A DNA stretch of 64,000 bases, taken from the NCBI GenBank assembly GCA_029266425.1, contig JAQSWY010000013.1:61610-125609 (forward strand). The letters are read 5' to 3'. Under the pieces are notes generated by a model, which was given only the letters and a program-made list of their open reading frames with translations, did no database searches and had not been told where the DNA came from. Below, in pieces: positions 33,061 through 42,275 of the stretch. Position 1 is the stretch's first letter, and the number at the start of each line of letters is the position of its first letter. Source of the stretch: Xanthobacteraceae bacterium (GTDB lineage Bacteria; Pseudomonadota; Alphaproteobacteria; Rhizobiales; Xanthobacteraceae). Position numbers and translations under genes: made by a program.

Positions 33061-34011
33061 CTAGAACTTGCCGACCACGCCGGCGCGGACGGTGTCGCTC
33101 GGTGTTGCCGTCGGAGCGGTGGAGCGCTCGACCGAGATGAACCGCTGATAATTGCCCTGGCCGCTGCGCATCTCCAGCGACGTGGTCGTCGCCTGGGTGT
33201 CGCCGACTTCGACCTTGGCGCCGAGGGTGTCGCTGGTGCCCATGCCGAAGGGCGCCAGCGGCACAGTGTAGGTGCCGCCCACCAGGAGGCTGTCATAGAG
33301 CGAGACGGTGCCGGTGCTTTCCGCCGCGCCGACGCCGCCGACGCTATAGAGGCTCCAATTGTCCAACACATAGCCGAGCCGGCCCTTCACCTCGCCCGAC
33401 CCGCCGCCGGCGCTGCCATCCAGCACCGAGGAGACAGCGGGAGTGGTGGTCACGCTGGTGACGACCGCGAACTGGGCTCGGCCCTGCCGCAGGTCGAAAC
33501 TGGTCGGCAAGGGCTGGCTCGGTGTCGCCTTTACCGGCCGGGTGGGGACGACCGCCGTCTGGCGCGGGGGCAGCGTCTCGATGCCGTCGCCAATGCCGAG
33601 TTCGAGCGCGGTCCAGAGCGAGGGCATCTCCGCCGTCGCATCCTCCTCCGTCTCGTCGCCGGGCAGCAGATCGAGCGATTGCGGCGGGCCGGACGCCACA
33701 GCGGCGTCCCCGTCCTGCGGCTGATCCGTGGGAATGAGGGCCTGGCTCGGCTCGACTGTGGTCGGGGCAACGTCCTCGGGCGGCGGATTGACGACGATGA
33801 CAATGCCGGACCAGGGGTCGGCGCCGCCAAGCCCGGGAACCGTGCCCGTGACGACCGGCGTCGCCTCGGTGAAGACCGGCTCGCTCGGCACAGGCTCGGC
33901 GGGCGCGCCGGATGCTCGTGCGGTGGCGCTCACCGCTACGCCCGCCTCCTGGCTGAGGCCCGGCGTGGCGATGAGGGGCAGCAAAGCGGCGGCGATGAGG
34001 GCACGCTTCAT
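33061..34011 (-). CDS. Secreted outer-membrane-like protein with Pro/Thr-rich middle
   Basis: 316 aa from the ATG at 34011. Signal peptide about 1-20 (LIAAALLPLIATPGLSQ). Residues 25-170 are rich in Pro, Thr, Val and acidic residues and look disordered. The final ~110 residues alternate polar and hydrophobic like beta strands (GEVKGRLGYVLDNWSLYSVG, LLVGGTYTVPLAPFGMG, DTVRAGVVGKF) and end in Phe, the usual last residue of an outer-membrane barrel. No named family recognised. It stands alone between rplY and prs with a promoter-sized gap on each side. Confidence 0.7.
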   Translation of the reverse strand: MKRALIAAALLPLIATPGLSQEAGVAVSATARASGAPAEPVPSEPVFTEATPVVTGTVPGLGGADPWSGIVIVVNPPPEDVAPTTVEPSQALIPTDQPQDGDAAVASGPPQSLDLLPGDETEEDATAEMPSLWTALELGIGDGIETLPPRQTAVVPTRPVKATPSQPLPTSFDLRQGRAQFAVVTSVTTTPAVSSVLDGSAGGGSGEVKGRLGYVLDNWSLYSVGGVGAAESTGTVSLYDSLLVGGTYTVPLAPFGMGTSDTLGAKVEVGDTQATTTSLEMRSGQGNYQRFISVERSTAPTATPSDTVRAGVVGKF

Positions 34012-34288
34012 GGCGGGCGCTTCCGTTCCTGTCAGTGAGCCGGAATCCTGCCAGCCAATCGTGGAACCAGCATGGCGCGGTGCACAAAACGGTCGATTCG
34101 GGTGAATTTCAACCGCTGGACGCGAGGGTTCCGCGAGTGCCTGGCCATAAGTTGCTGATTTCGAGGCGGTGGGCTCGGAAGCCGGCAAGGCGGCAAAATC
34201 CGGCGTTCCCGCTATGAGAGTCCCATGTCGTCGGCATCGGCAACGCTCGATGGCGAAATCTTGGCGAAGATGGGGCTATCGAGCGAGA

Positions 34289-35242
34289 TCAGTCGAACAG
34301 GCTGGAGACGCTCTCTTCGTGCGCGGTGCGCCCGATGGCCTCGCCGATCAGGGTCGAGACCGACACCACGCGGATGTTGCGGGCGACACGCACCGCCTCG
34401 GTCGGCTGGATGGTGTCGGTAATCACCAGCTCCTTCAGGTTGGAGGCGGTGACGCGGGCCACCGCGCCGCCGGAGAGCACGCCATGGGTGATGTAGGCGT
34501 GCACTTCCGTTGCGCCGCGCTCCAGCAGCGCGTCGGCGGCGTTCACCAGCGTGCCGCCGGAATCGATGATGTCGTCGACGAGGATGCAGCGTCTGCCCTC
34601 GACGTCGCCGATCACGTTCATCACCTCGCTCTCGCCTGGCCTCTCGCGGCGCTTGTCGACGATGGCGAGCTGGGCGTCGATGCGCTTTGCCAGCGCACGG
34701 GCGCGCACCACGCCGCCGACATCGGGCGAGACAACGGTGATGTTGCTGAGATCGAACCGCGCCTTGATGTCCTGCACCATCACCGGCGCGGAGAACAGAT
34801 TGTCGGTCGGGATGTCGAAGAAGCCCTGGATCTGCCCGGCATGCAGGTCGACGGTCAGCACGCGGTCGGCGCCGGCGTGGGTGATCAGATTGGCCACCAG
34901 CTTGGCGGAGATCGGGGTGCGGCCGGAGGAGCGGCGATCCTGGCGTGCATAGCCGAAATAGGGGATCACCGCGGTGATGCGGCGGGCCGAGGAGCGGCGC
35001 AGCGCATCGGTGATGATGAGCAGCTCCATCAGATGGTCGTTGGTCGGGAAGGAGGTCGATTGCAAGACGAACACGTCCTTGCCGCGGACATTCTCCTGGA
35101 TCTCGACGAAGATCTCCATGTCGGCGAAGCGCCGCACTACGGCCCGCGTCAGCGGGGTCGCCAGATAGGCGCCGATGGCCTCCGACAGCGGCCGGTTGGC
35201 ATTGCCAGCGACCAGCTTGATCGAACCGTTATTGGTGGCCAT
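34289..35242 (-). CDS. prs: Ribose-phosphate pyrophosphokinase
   Basis: 317 aa from the ATG at 35242, usual length. Contains [32 protein letters not shown], the metal-binding [15 protein letters not shown] and the PRPP loop [14 protein letters not shown]. It makes PRPP from ribose-5-phosphate and ATP, the precursor for purines, pyrimidines, His and Trp. Separate promoter likely in the 147-bp gap before it. Confidence 0.97.
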   Translation of the reverse strand: MATNNGSIKLVAGNANRPLSEAIGAYLATPLTRAVVRRFADMEIFVEIQENVRGKDVFVLQSTSFPTNDHLMELLIITDALRRSSARRITAVIPYFGYARQDRRSSGRTPISAKLVANLITHAGADRVLTVDLHAGQIQGFFDIPTDNLFSAPVMVQDIKARFDLSNITVVSPDVGGVVRARALAKRIDAQLAIVDKRRERPGESEVMNVIGDVEGRRCILVDDIIDSGGTLVNAADALLERGATEVHAYITHGVLSGGAVARVTASNLKELVITDTIQPTEAVRVARNIRVVSVSTLIGEAIGRTAHEESVSSLFD

Positions 35243-35389
35243 TCCGGCGCGCTCCCAGCCGTCCTCTCGGCGCTCCAGCCGTCGCATGGCCGTCGCGAAG
35301 CCCTGATAGGCGGGCGCGCCCGCCCTGTAAAGCGGGTGGCGCACCATCAATCGCAGGGTGGTAACCGTCGTCTTGTCGCAGTATCGCAC

Positions 35390-36028
35390 TCAGCGTTCGG
35401 GTGCGAGGGCGAGGGCGCCGGCCGCGATGTCGCCGGGCGCGGCCACAGGGTCGACACTCGCCACCGGCGGTCCGTCATCCTCACGTACCGCCGGCGGGGT
35501 CGCCTCCGGGGCCGGCTGCGTCGCAGCCGGCCGGGCAGTGGGCGGCGCGCCGCCGAGCTTTGAGGCGATCTCGGTGAGGCTCTGGGCGGCGATGCGGTTC
35601 ACCACCTCGTCGCTGCAGCGGGCCCAGACGTCGGCGCCGGTGCCGACCTGCTCGCTGCCCGCGACGCGCAGCACGCGCACGCGGTCCTTGTCGAACACGT
35701 CCCAGGCCCAGTCGACCGTGCCCTTATTGTCTTCGACGCTGGCGGCGAGATAGCCGCGCACGCGGTAGCCGGCATTGGCCTCGCGCGACACGACCTTCAC
35801 GTTGCGGGCGTCCGCCTCACTGGTGAGGCTGGCGACCAGGCGGTTGAAAACCGGCTGGGGCGGGCCGTCGATGGATTCGAAGGCGATGGCGCGAGAGGGG
35901 CTCGACGCGCCGACCGAGGCTCTCGCGGTCGGGCTGTTGCCGCTGCCGGTCTGGCAGGCGGCCAGCAGTAGCGCGGCCCAGACGGCCACCGCTGCCGGCA
36001 CCAGCCGGCGGCCTCGCGTGATGATCAT
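35390..36028 (-). CDS. Lipoprotein of unknown function
   Basis: 212 aa from the ATG at 36028 (a TTG at 36037 is less likely). Lipobox LLAACQ, so the lipid is on the Cys near residue 25. The mature domain (GPPQPVFNRLVASLTSEADA, GYRVRGYLAASVEDNKGTVD WAWDVFDKDR, VLRVAGSEQVG) resembles the small periplasmic domains found in GNA1162/'LptE-like' lipoproteins, but I would not name it. The last third is Pro/Ala-rich and probably unstructured. Last gene of a run starting with lgt, which would itself lipidate this protein. Confidence 0.8.
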   Translation of the reverse strand: MIITRGRRLVPAAVAVWAALLLAACQTGSGNSPTARASVGASSPSRAIAFESIDGPPQPVFNRLVASLTSEADARNVKVVSREANAGYRVRGYLAASVEDNKGTVDWAWDVFDKDRVRVLRVAGSEQVGTGADVWARCSDEVVNRIAAQSLTEIASKLGGAPPTARPAATQPAPEATPPAVREDDGPPVASVDPVAAPGDIAAGALALAPER

Positions 36029-36115
36029 ACCCGCCAATCCCTGTGCGCCGGTCGCGCCGCGTGTCGTCCTTCGAGGAGACGCCGCGCCGTCGCCGGCTAC
36101 CGGGAAGTGTTAACG

Positions 36116-37267
36116 TCACTTAACGATTAGGTCCAGCGGCGCCTGGGTGAGGCATTCATTGCCATCCACCGTGACGAGAAATGTCCGCCCGAGGCACATG
36201 GCGGTGGTGGTCTCGCTGTCGGCCAGGATCATGTGGGCGAACATGACCATGCCGGGCTCCAGCACCCAGTCATTGTCCGCATAGAACATAGGCGGGTCCA
36301 TCCAGGACGGGGTGAACTTGGCGCCGAGCGAATAGCCGCAGGCGGCAAGGCGATGCTGCGCGAGGCCGTGCCCGTCTATGACATGGGCGTGCGCGGCGAA
36401 CACCTCGCCGGCGGTCTTGCCGGGCGCGATGGCGTGGGCGCACGCTTCCAGCGCCTGTCTCGCGGCGGCGAACAGCTCCAGATGGCGGTCGCGCGGCGGG
36501 CCGACGATGACGGTCTCCATCATCGCCGCGTGGTAGCGCCGATAGGCGCCAGCCCATTCGAGGGTTATCTGGTCCTCGCTGGCGAGCCGGCGGCGGCCAG
36601 ACTTGTAGCGTACCAGCAGGGCGTCCTCCGCCGAGCCGATGATGAACTCATTGGCCGGATAGTCGCCGCCGCCCTTGAACACGGCGCCCTGCATGACGGC
36701 AAGGATGTCGCCCTCGTCGACCCCCGGGGCGATCATCTCCTCCGCCGCCTGCCGGGCGGCGAGCGCAAGCTTGGCAGCCTGCTTCACATAAATGATCTCG
36801 GCCGGGGACTTCACCGCGCGCAGCCGGTCGACCAGTTGAGAGGCATCCTCCAGGGTAGCGAAGCCGTCGAAGGCGGCGTCGAGCTTGCGGCCATTCGCGG
36901 CGGTAAGCCCGTAGCTGTCGTATTCTACACCGATGCGTGAAGGTTTGCCGGCAATATCTTCAACCATAAGGCGAAGCTGCTGCTGCGGCGTGGAATCCTT
37001 CGCGTCGCGCCAGAGGCGGATATCGGCGATGGAGGACGTGTGCCGGGCCTGCCTCAGGTCCGCCGAGCGGGTGAGCAAGGCGAGCCTGCCATCGGCGCCC
37101 AGCCACAGCGCCTGGAAGAAGCAGAAGCCGAACGTGTCGTAGCCGGTCAGCCAGTACATGGATTCCTGCTGGAACATCAGCAGGCCGTCGAGGCCGCGCT
37201 CGGCGAGCGATGTGAGCAGCCGTTGCTTGCGGCGTTCGAATTCGGCTTCGGTGAAATGCAGCGCCAT
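36116..37267 (-). CDS. M24 (pita-bread fold) family protein, creatinase / ectoine hydrolase-like
   Basis: 383 aa. N-terminal creatinase-type domain (RLLTSLAERGLDGLLMFQQE ... YWLTGYDTFGF), then the M24 fold with AVKSPAEIIYVKQAAKLALA. The usual metal Asp positions are replaced: residues 236-251 read LEWAGAYRRYHAAMME instead of D-x-G-...-D-x-TR, and the final metal Glu motif is absent (RTFLVTVDGNECL). This pattern occurs in metal-independent creatinase and in ectoine hydrolase EutD/DoeA-like proteins, so a C-N bond hydrolase is more likely than an aminopeptidase. No ectoine genes are adjacent. Four bp downstream of pgeF, in the lgt operon. Confidence 0.85.
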   Translation of the reverse strand: MALHFTEAEFERRKQRLLTSLAERGLDGLLMFQQESMYWLTGYDTFGFCFFQALWLGADGRLALLTRSADLRQARHTSSIADIRLWRDAKDSTPQQQLRLMVEDIAGKPSRIGVEYDSYGLTAANGRKLDAAFDGFATLEDASQLVDRLRAVKSPAEIIYVKQAAKLALAARQAAEEMIAPGVDEGDILAVMQGAVFKGGGDYPANEFIIGSAEDALLVRYKSGRRRLASEDQITLEWAGAYRRYHAAMMETVIVGPPRDRHLELFAAARQALEACAHAIAPGKTAGEVFAAHAHVIDGHGLAQHRLAACGYSLGAKFTPSWMDPPMFYADNDWVLEPGMVMFAHMILADSETTTAMCLGRTFLVTVDGNECLTQAPLDLIVK

Positions 37268-37271
37268 GTGA

Positions 37272-38033
37272 TCAGACCAGGGTGATGGCCGCGATCAACC
37301 GGCCATAGTCCGGCTCGCCCCGATGGGTGGTGCGCCGGTAGCTGTAGAAGCGCGCGGCATCCGAATAGGTGTCGAGGCACAGATCCTCAACCTGGCTCAC
37401 GCCGAGCTTGTGCAGCCGTGCGGCGATATAGCCGGGGAGGTCGAACATGGAATGATGCTCGCGATCCGACGGCGCGAAGAAGCGGATATTCGCGTGGTCG
37501 AGCGCGGTGACGGTGTGGACAAATTCCGGGCCGACCTCGTAGCTCTGCTGGCGGATCAGCGGGCCGATCGCGGCGACGATGCGCTCCGGCTTCGCGCCGA
37601 GTTCGGTCATGCGGGCCACGGTCGCGTCCAATATGCCGCCGACCGCGCCCTTCCAGCCGGCATGGGCGGCCGCGACGACACGGGCCTGCGCATCCGCGAA
37701 CAGGATCGGGCCGCAATCGGCGACCGAGACGCCGGCGGCGATGCCCGGGGTCATCGTGGCCACGGCATCCGCCTCCGGGCGCTCGGTCCATGGACCGTCG
37801 GCGATCACGCAGTCAGGGGAATGCACCTGATAGGCGGTGAGGAAGCGCTCCGGCGCCACGCCGAGCGCTGCCGCCATGCGTGCCCGGTTCTCGGCGACGC
37901 GCCCGGGCTCGTCGCGCGAGCCGGTGCCGCCGTTCAGCGATGCGTAGATGCCTTCCGAGACGCCGCCCTGCCGGGTGAAGAAGGCGTGGCGGATGCCGGG
38001 GAGGGCGCTCAAGGCGGGCGACAAGATCTTCAT
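37272..38033 (-). CDS. pgeF: Peptidoglycan editing factor PgeF (laccase-domain, YfiH family)
   Basis: 253 aa. The catalytic Zn motifs are present: QVHSPDCV (His), VADCGPIL (Cys) and AHAGWKG (His). An N terminus RHAFFTRQGGVSEGIYASLN is also typical. Members remove wrongly incorporated L-Ser from peptidoglycan precursors or act as purine nucleosidases; older 'polyphenol oxidase' labels are misleading. Overlaps midA by 4 nt (ATGA), so coupled. Confidence 0.93.
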   Translation of the reverse strand: MKILSPALSALPGIRHAFFTRQGGVSEGIYASLNGGTGSRDEPGRVAENRARMAAALGVAPERFLTAYQVHSPDCVIADGPWTERPEADAVATMTPGIAAGVSVADCGPILFADAQARVVAAAHAGWKGAVGGILDATVARMTELGAKPERIVAAIGPLIRQQSYEVGPEFVHTVTALDHANIRFFAPSDREHHSMFDLPGYIAARLHKLGVSQVEDLCLDTYSDAARFYSYRRTTHRGEPDYGRLIAAITLV

Positions 38034-39139
38034 GCGGCTTCCTCGTCCGGGGCGAATCCGGCGATCTCATGCATATCAGGATGCACGATGGCGAGCGCCT
38101 TGAAGAGTTCCCCCATGTCGCGGGCCTCGCGTGCGGTCAGCCGAGCGGCCGCGGCGTCGATCGCGGCGCGTGTTTCCGGCGCGGCGTCGCGCTTCAGCCG
38201 CTCGGCGCGCCGAGCGAGGCCGAGGCGCTCCAGCAGCGTGCCTTGCGGGATCGGCCCGAAGGCACGGGCACCGGCCGCCCGCGCGGTGCGGGCAAGGGCG
38301 CCGAAATCGACATGCGCGGTCAAATCGGCCGCGCCGGGATGCGCCAACGGGTCGTCGAAGGCGTGAGAGCGCAACGCCTGGAAGGTGTCGCCGAAGCCGC
38401 CGGCGTGGCCGTAATCGATGGCGAGCACGGCGCCGCCGCCGTTGGCGACGCGCTCGGCGAGCATCTGGGCGATGGCGAGGCCGGCCGGGCAGATCTCGAG
38501 GATCGTGCCCGGCGGCTGACGCAAGAGCCGGGCTTCGGTCTCCGCATCGAGCCGCGCGCCGGTACGCAGGCCCCAGGCGAGCCGCCCGTTGGCGTCAATC
38601 CCGACCATGCGCTCGGTGAGGCCATCGGGGGTGCGCACGAACTGGCGGATCGGCAGGGCGTCGAAGAATTCGTTGGCGAGCGCGACCAGGGGTCCGGGGG
38701 GCAGCTCGGCGACATTCGCGCGCCATTCGATCGGGTAGACGGCGAGGGTTTCCGCCTGCCGGGCGCGCAGGCCCTCCGAGGCTTCGACCAGCACCACCCG
38801 CATGGCGTCGTGGAAGCCCGGCACGATCCGGGTCGCCCGCAGCGCGTCGGCCATCATGGTGCCGCGGCCCGGGCCGAGCTCGGCGAGCACGAACGGCGAG
38901 GGACGGCCGAGCCGCAGCCAGATGTCGGCCGCCCAGAGCCCGAGCAGTTCGCCGAACATCTGGCTGATCTCGGGGGCGGTGGTAAAGTCGCCCTTTGCTC
39001 CGAACACCTCGGCATTGGTGTAGTAGCCCTGTTCGGGATCGAACAGGCAGCGCTCCATATAGTCGGCGACCGTCAGCGGGCCGGAGGCGGCGATGTCGCG
39101 CGCCAACCGGTATCCGAGCCCTGTCGCCTCGTCCGCCAT
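38030..39139 (-). CDS. MidA/NDUFAF7-type class I SAM-dependent methyltransferase
   Basis: 369 aa from the ATG at 39139, coupled to lgt by an ATGA overlap. Contains PLTVADYMERCLFDPEQGYY, DFTTAPEISQMFGELLGLWA, the SAM loop LAELGPGRGTMMADALRA and LANEFFDALPIRQF, the DUF185 hallmarks. The mitochondrial homologue methylates an Arg of a complex I subunit (NDUFS2), and a similar role is possible here but not shown. Conserved position between lgt and pgeF in alphaproteobacteria. Confidence 0.93.
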   Translation of the reverse strand: MADEATGLGYRLARDIAASGPLTVADYMERCLFDPEQGYYTNAEVFGAKGDFTTAPEISQMFGELLGLWAADIWLRLGRPSPFVLAELGPGRGTMMADALRATRIVPGFHDAMRVVLVEASEGLRARQAETLAVYPIEWRANVAELPPGPLVALANEFFDALPIRQFVRTPDGLTERMVGIDANGRLAWGLRTGARLDAETEARLLRQPPGTILEICPAGLAIAQMLAERVANGGGAVLAIDYGHAGGFGDTFQALRSHAFDDPLAHPGAADLTAHVDFGALARTARAAGARAFGPIPQGTLLERLGLARRAERLKRDAAPETRAAIDAAAARLTAREARDMGELFKALAIVHPDMHEIAGFAPDEEAA

Positions 39140-39975
39140 CAGTTCTGCGGGGCGGCTTGCAGCGCGGGGCGGCGCATGGCGCGGGCGACGAGAATGCCGC
39201 CGAGCAGGAGCATGGGCAGCGACAGGATCATGCCCATGGTCAGCCAGCCGCCATAGAGATAGCCGAGCTGTGCGTCGGGCTCGCGCACGAACTCGACTGT
39301 GATGCGGGCGCAGCCATAGAGGAAGACGAACAGGCCGGCGACCAGGCCGGGCCGCGCCAGGGCGCCGCGTCGTATCGCGAACATGAGAATGGCGAACATC
39401 AGCAGCCCTTCGAGGCCGGCCTCGTAGAGCTGGCTCGGGTGGCGGGGCAGGTCGCCGGCATGCGGGAACACCATGGCCCAGGGCACGTCGGTCACCCGGC
39501 CCCACAATTCGCCATTGATGAAATTGGCGAGGCGGCCGAGGAACAGGCCGATCGGCACCACCGCGGCGGCGATGTCGAGCATGGAGATCAGTGGCAGGCC
39601 GCGGCTCCGACAGAACAGCCACATGGCGAATATCGAGCCGAGGAAGCCGCCATGGAAGGCCATGCCGCCATGCCAGAGGGTGAGGGCCTCCAGCGGGTGC
39701 TCAAGGTAATATGAGAAATTGTAGAACAGCACATAGCCGATGCGCCCGCCGAGGATGACCCCGAAGGCGATCCACACCACGGCATCGTCGAAATCCTGCG
39801 GCGGGATGCGCGACTTTCCGCCCCACAGTGCATCATTGGCGCAGAGCCGCTTCGCCAGCCACCAGCCAAGCAGCAGGCCGCCAATATAGGCGAGCGCGTA
39901 CCAGCGTATGGCGAAGGGGCCGAGCTCGATCAGCACCGGGTCGATATTGGGGAAGGGGATGGCGAAGAGAGGCAT
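39139..39975 (-). CDS. lgt: Prolipoprotein diacylglyceryl transferase
   Basis: 278 aa from the ATG at 39975, seven transmembrane helices. Signature GRLANFINGELWGRVTDVPW and HGGMAFHGGFLG with the conserved His, and the segment HPSQLYEAGLEGLL. The enzyme adds diacylglycerol to the lipobox cysteine, the first step for the lipoproteins also encoded in this window. First gene of the run lgt, midA, pgeF, M24, lipoprotein. Confidence 0.97.
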   Translation of the reverse strand: MPLFAIPFPNIDPVLIELGPFAIRWYALAYIGGLLLGWWLAKRLCANDALWGGKSRIPPQDFDDAVVWIAFGVILGGRIGYVLFYNFSYYLEHPLEALTLWHGGMAFHGGFLGSIFAMWLFCRSRGLPLISMLDIAAAVVPIGLFLGRLANFINGELWGRVTDVPWAMVFPHAGDLPRHPSQLYEAGLEGLLMFAILMFAIRRGALARPGLVAGLFVFLYGCARITVEFVREPDAQLGYLYGGWLTMGMILSLPMLLLGGILVARAMRRPALQAAPQN

Positions 39976-40090
39976 CGGCGCGATTCCGGGAGCGATCGTG
40001 ACGCCGTCTTGCCCGTGTCGGATGGCCGGATCAAGACGGGGGTGCTCTGGTTCAGCACCCTGAAGCATTGATCGAAAACTCCTGGAGCGC

Positions 40091-40160
40091 TCGTCATCCC
40101 CGGCCTTGTGCCGGGGATCTCGATTTCCGACGGATGGCCGGCACAAGGCCGGCCATGACG
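40091..40160. repeat. Dispersed palindromic repeat, family B
   Basis: TCGTCATCCCCGGCCTTGTGCCGGGGATCTCG at the left and GGATGGCCGGCACAAGGCCGGCCATGACG at the right; both halves are hairpins and the unit is roughly palindromic overall. It lies between lgt and ubiK in a 390-bp gap (39976-40365) that also holds a partial family-A copy at 40203-40250; no gene is visible there. Confidence 0.85.
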
Positions 40161-40202
40161 GGTGGAAATGACCCACTTCTGCCGACATAGGCGCATTTTG
40201 AG

Positions 40203-40250
40203 TTAGGCTCTGAGCGCAGGCTCCGCGAGCCCCGAGGGATGCACGCGCCG
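40203..40250. repeat. Partial family-A repeat arm
   Basis: TAGGCTCTGAGCGCAGGCTCCGCGAGCCCCGAGGGATGCA keeps the tail of the right arm (CAGGCTCCGCGAGCCTCGAAGGATG in full copies). No matching left arm is present, so it is a decayed or half copy. Confidence 0.6.
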
Positions 40251-40365
40251 CACAACGGCTTCAATCCTCACCCATAACCCTTGAAAACGTGGCATTGCCC
40301 TTGCAGCGAGCGGTGCGGCGCACCATTGTCCGTTGGCAAGGCGACACGCCCGGAGACTGAAAGAC

Positions 40366-40632
40366 ATGACCCAGACCAGCGGCCGAATCTTCGATGAGTT
40401 CGCACGGCTGATGAACGACGCTGCGGGCGTCGCCACCGGCGTGCGCCGCGAGGCCGAGACCATGATGCGCTCGCAGGCCGAGCGCATCCTGCGCGAGCTC
40501 GACGTGGTGACCCGCGAGGAGTTCGACACGGTGCGCGATCTCGCCAGCGCGGCACGCGAGGAGAATGAGCGGCTTGCCGCCCGCGTCACGGAGCTCGAGA
40601 CACGCCTCGCCAAACTCGAGGTGGGCCACTGA
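40366..40632 (+). CDS. ubiK: Ubiquinone biosynthesis accessory factor UbiK (BMFP domain)
   Basis: 88 aa. N-terminal helical BMFP region (IFDEFARLMNDAAGVATGVR REAE) followed by a Glu/Arg-rich coiled coil (EEFDTVRDLASAAREENERL AARVTELETRLAKLE). UbiK homologues bind UbiJ and lipids and help aerobic ubiquinone synthesis. Ubiquinone feeds the bc1 complex encoded at 25-28 kb, though there is no operon link. AGACTGAAAGAC lies before the ATG at 40366. Confidence 0.9.
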   Translation: MTQTSGRIFDEFARLMNDAAGVATGVRREAETMMRSQAERILRELDVVTREEFDTVRDLASAAREENERLAARVTELETRLAKLEVGH

Positions 40633-40863
40633 ATGCGGGCTTTGGACGTGGCCCATCGAGGCTTGCCGCAGTCCGGCGAATCCCGGACACCAGACACGCG
40701 GTCGCACCCTGCGATCGCGACCAGACGGTCGTAGCGAGGTACGCATTCGGCGCGATATAGTGGGTGATGTGGCGATTCGTTTGATATCTCAAGTGTTTCG
40801 CCGGCTTGCCTTCCGCGTTGCGTGCATTCGACCCTCCCCGCGTCCATCCTCGCGAGGTCGAGC

Positions 40864-41361
40864 ATGACCTATACCGATTTCGAAGCCGAAACCCGTGCCA
40901 ACCCGCTCGACCAGGTCGAGCGTATGGCGGCGCTGAACGAATGGTCGTTCGAACGCTCCGCCGAGGACGAGATCACCATCTCCCTCGAAGGCCGCTGGAC
41001 CGACTGCCACGTCTCCTTCCAATGGATGGACGAGGTGGAATCGCTGCACGTCGCCTGTGCGTTCGACCTCAAAGTGCCGGAGAAGCGCAAGACCGAAGTG
41101 CTGCGCCTGCTCTCGCTCATCAATGAGCAGATGTGGGTCGGGCATTTCGACCTGTGGTCCAAGGAAGGCGTCATCATGTTCCGCCATGCGCTGCTGCTGG
41201 CGGGTGCGGAGGCGACCGACCGCCAGGTGGAAGTGCTGATGGAATGCGCCGTCGAGGCGGTGGAACGCTATTTCCCGGCGTTTCAATTCGTCGTATGGGC
41301 AGGCAAATCAGCGCGTGAGGCGATGGACGCCACGCTGTTCGAAACGGTCGGCGAGGCGTGA
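40864..41361 (+). CDS. YbjN domain protein
   Basis: 165 aa from the ATG at 40864 after CGAGGTCGAGC. Resembles the YbjN family (LDQVERMAALNEWSFERSAE, AEDEITISLEGRWTDCHVSF, HVACAFDLKVPEKRKTEVLR, LLSLINEQMWVGHFDLW), small type-III-secretion-chaperone-like folds that act in stress and motility regulation in enterics; the alphaproteobacterial members are uncharacterised. It is 48 bp upstream of proC, so a shared transcript is possible. Confidence 0.88.
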   Translation: MTYTDFEAETRANPLDQVERMAALNEWSFERSAEDEITISLEGRWTDCHVSFQWMDEVESLHVACAFDLKVPEKRKTEVLRLLSLINEQMWVGHFDLWSKEGVIMFRHALLLAGAEATDRQVEVLMECAVEAVERYFPAFQFVVWAGKSAREAMDATLFETVGEA

Positions 41362-41409
41362 GGACAGGCTCCCGCTGATCAGCGTCTTGCTGTCCCAGCG
41401 GGTGCCGCC

Positions 41410-42234
41410 ATGCCGAGCCTTTCCGATATTCCCGGTCGCGTGATCCTGGTCGGCGCCGGCAAGATGGGCGGCGCCATGCTGGAAGGCTGGCTCTCGCTCG
41501 GGCTCGATCCGTCGCGTATCGCGGTGGTCGATCCCGGTCCGCCGCCGGAGATCGCCAAACTCCTGAGCCGCCACTCCATTCCGCTCAACCCGCTGAATGG
41601 AGGCCCGCCTGCGGTGCTGCTGCTGGCGGTGAAGCCGCAGGTCGCGCCCGACGTGCTGAAAAAGGTCGCCCCGCTCGCCGATGCCGGCACGCTGGTCGTC
41701 TCGGTGATGGCCGGGCGCACGCTCGATTTCCTCGAAGCTGCTTTCGCGCCCGGTACGGCCGTGGTGCGCTCCATCCCAAATACCCCCGCCGCGATCGGCC
41801 GTGGCATCACCGTGGCGGTGCCGAACGGCGCGGTGACCACCGACCAGATGAGCGTCGCCGATGCCCTCCTGAAGGCGACCGGAGGGGTGGAATGGGTCGA
41901 TGACGAGGCGCTGATCGACGTCGCCACCGCGGTGTCCGGTTCCGGGCCGGCCTATGTGTTCCTGCTTGCCGAGGCGCTGGCGCAGGCCGGCGCGGCTGCC
42001 GGCATGGCCCCCGACATGGCCGACCGGCTGGCGCGGGCGACGGTCGCCGGGGCCGGGGAACTGATCGCGCGCACCGGCATCGATCCGGCGACGCTGCGCA
42101 AGAACGTCACCTCGCCGAACGGCACCACCGCGGCGGCGCTCGCCGTCCTGATGGACGAGAAGACCGGCTTCACCCCGTTGCTCACCGAGGCGGTCGCCGC
42201 CGCGGCGCGGCGCTCGCGCGAACTTGCGGGCTAA
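41410..42234 (+). CDS. proC: Pyrroline-5-carboxylate reductase
   Basis: 274 aa. Rossmann start VILVGAGKMGGAMLEGWLSL, then LLLAVKPQV, SIPNTPAAIG and the dimer signature SGSGPAYVFLLAEALAQAGA followed by AGELI and the segment LRKNVTSPNGTTAAALAVL. Reduces pyrroline-5-carboxylate to proline with NAD(P)H. The last codons and the stop are duplicated downstream (22 bp, 42217-42260). Confidence 0.97.
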   Translation: MPSLSDIPGRVILVGAGKMGGAMLEGWLSLGLDPSRIAVVDPGPPPEIAKLLSRHSIPLNPLNGGPPAVLLLAVKPQVAPDVLKKVAPLADAGTLVVSVMAGRTLDFLEAAFAPGTAVVRSIPNTPAAIGRGITVAVPNGAVTTDQMSVADALLKATGGVEWVDDEALIDVATAVSGSGPAYVFLLAEALAQAGAAAGMAPDMADRLARATVAGAGELIARTGIDPATLRKNVTSPNGTTAAALAVLMDEKTGFTPLLTEAVAAAARRSRELAG

Positions 42235-42260
42235 CTTGCGCGAGTTCGCGGGCTAAACGG
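42217..42260. repeat. 22-bp tandem duplication of the proC C-terminal codons and stop
   Basis: CGCGAACTTGCGGGCTAACTTG (42217-42238) is followed by CGCGAGTTCGCGGGCTAAACGG (42239-42260). Both copies read Arg-Glu-(Leu/Phe)-Ala-Gly-stop, but the second is out of frame with the first because the unit is 22 bp. Confidence 0.75.
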
Positions 42261-42275
42261 CCCGTGCGCGGGGAG

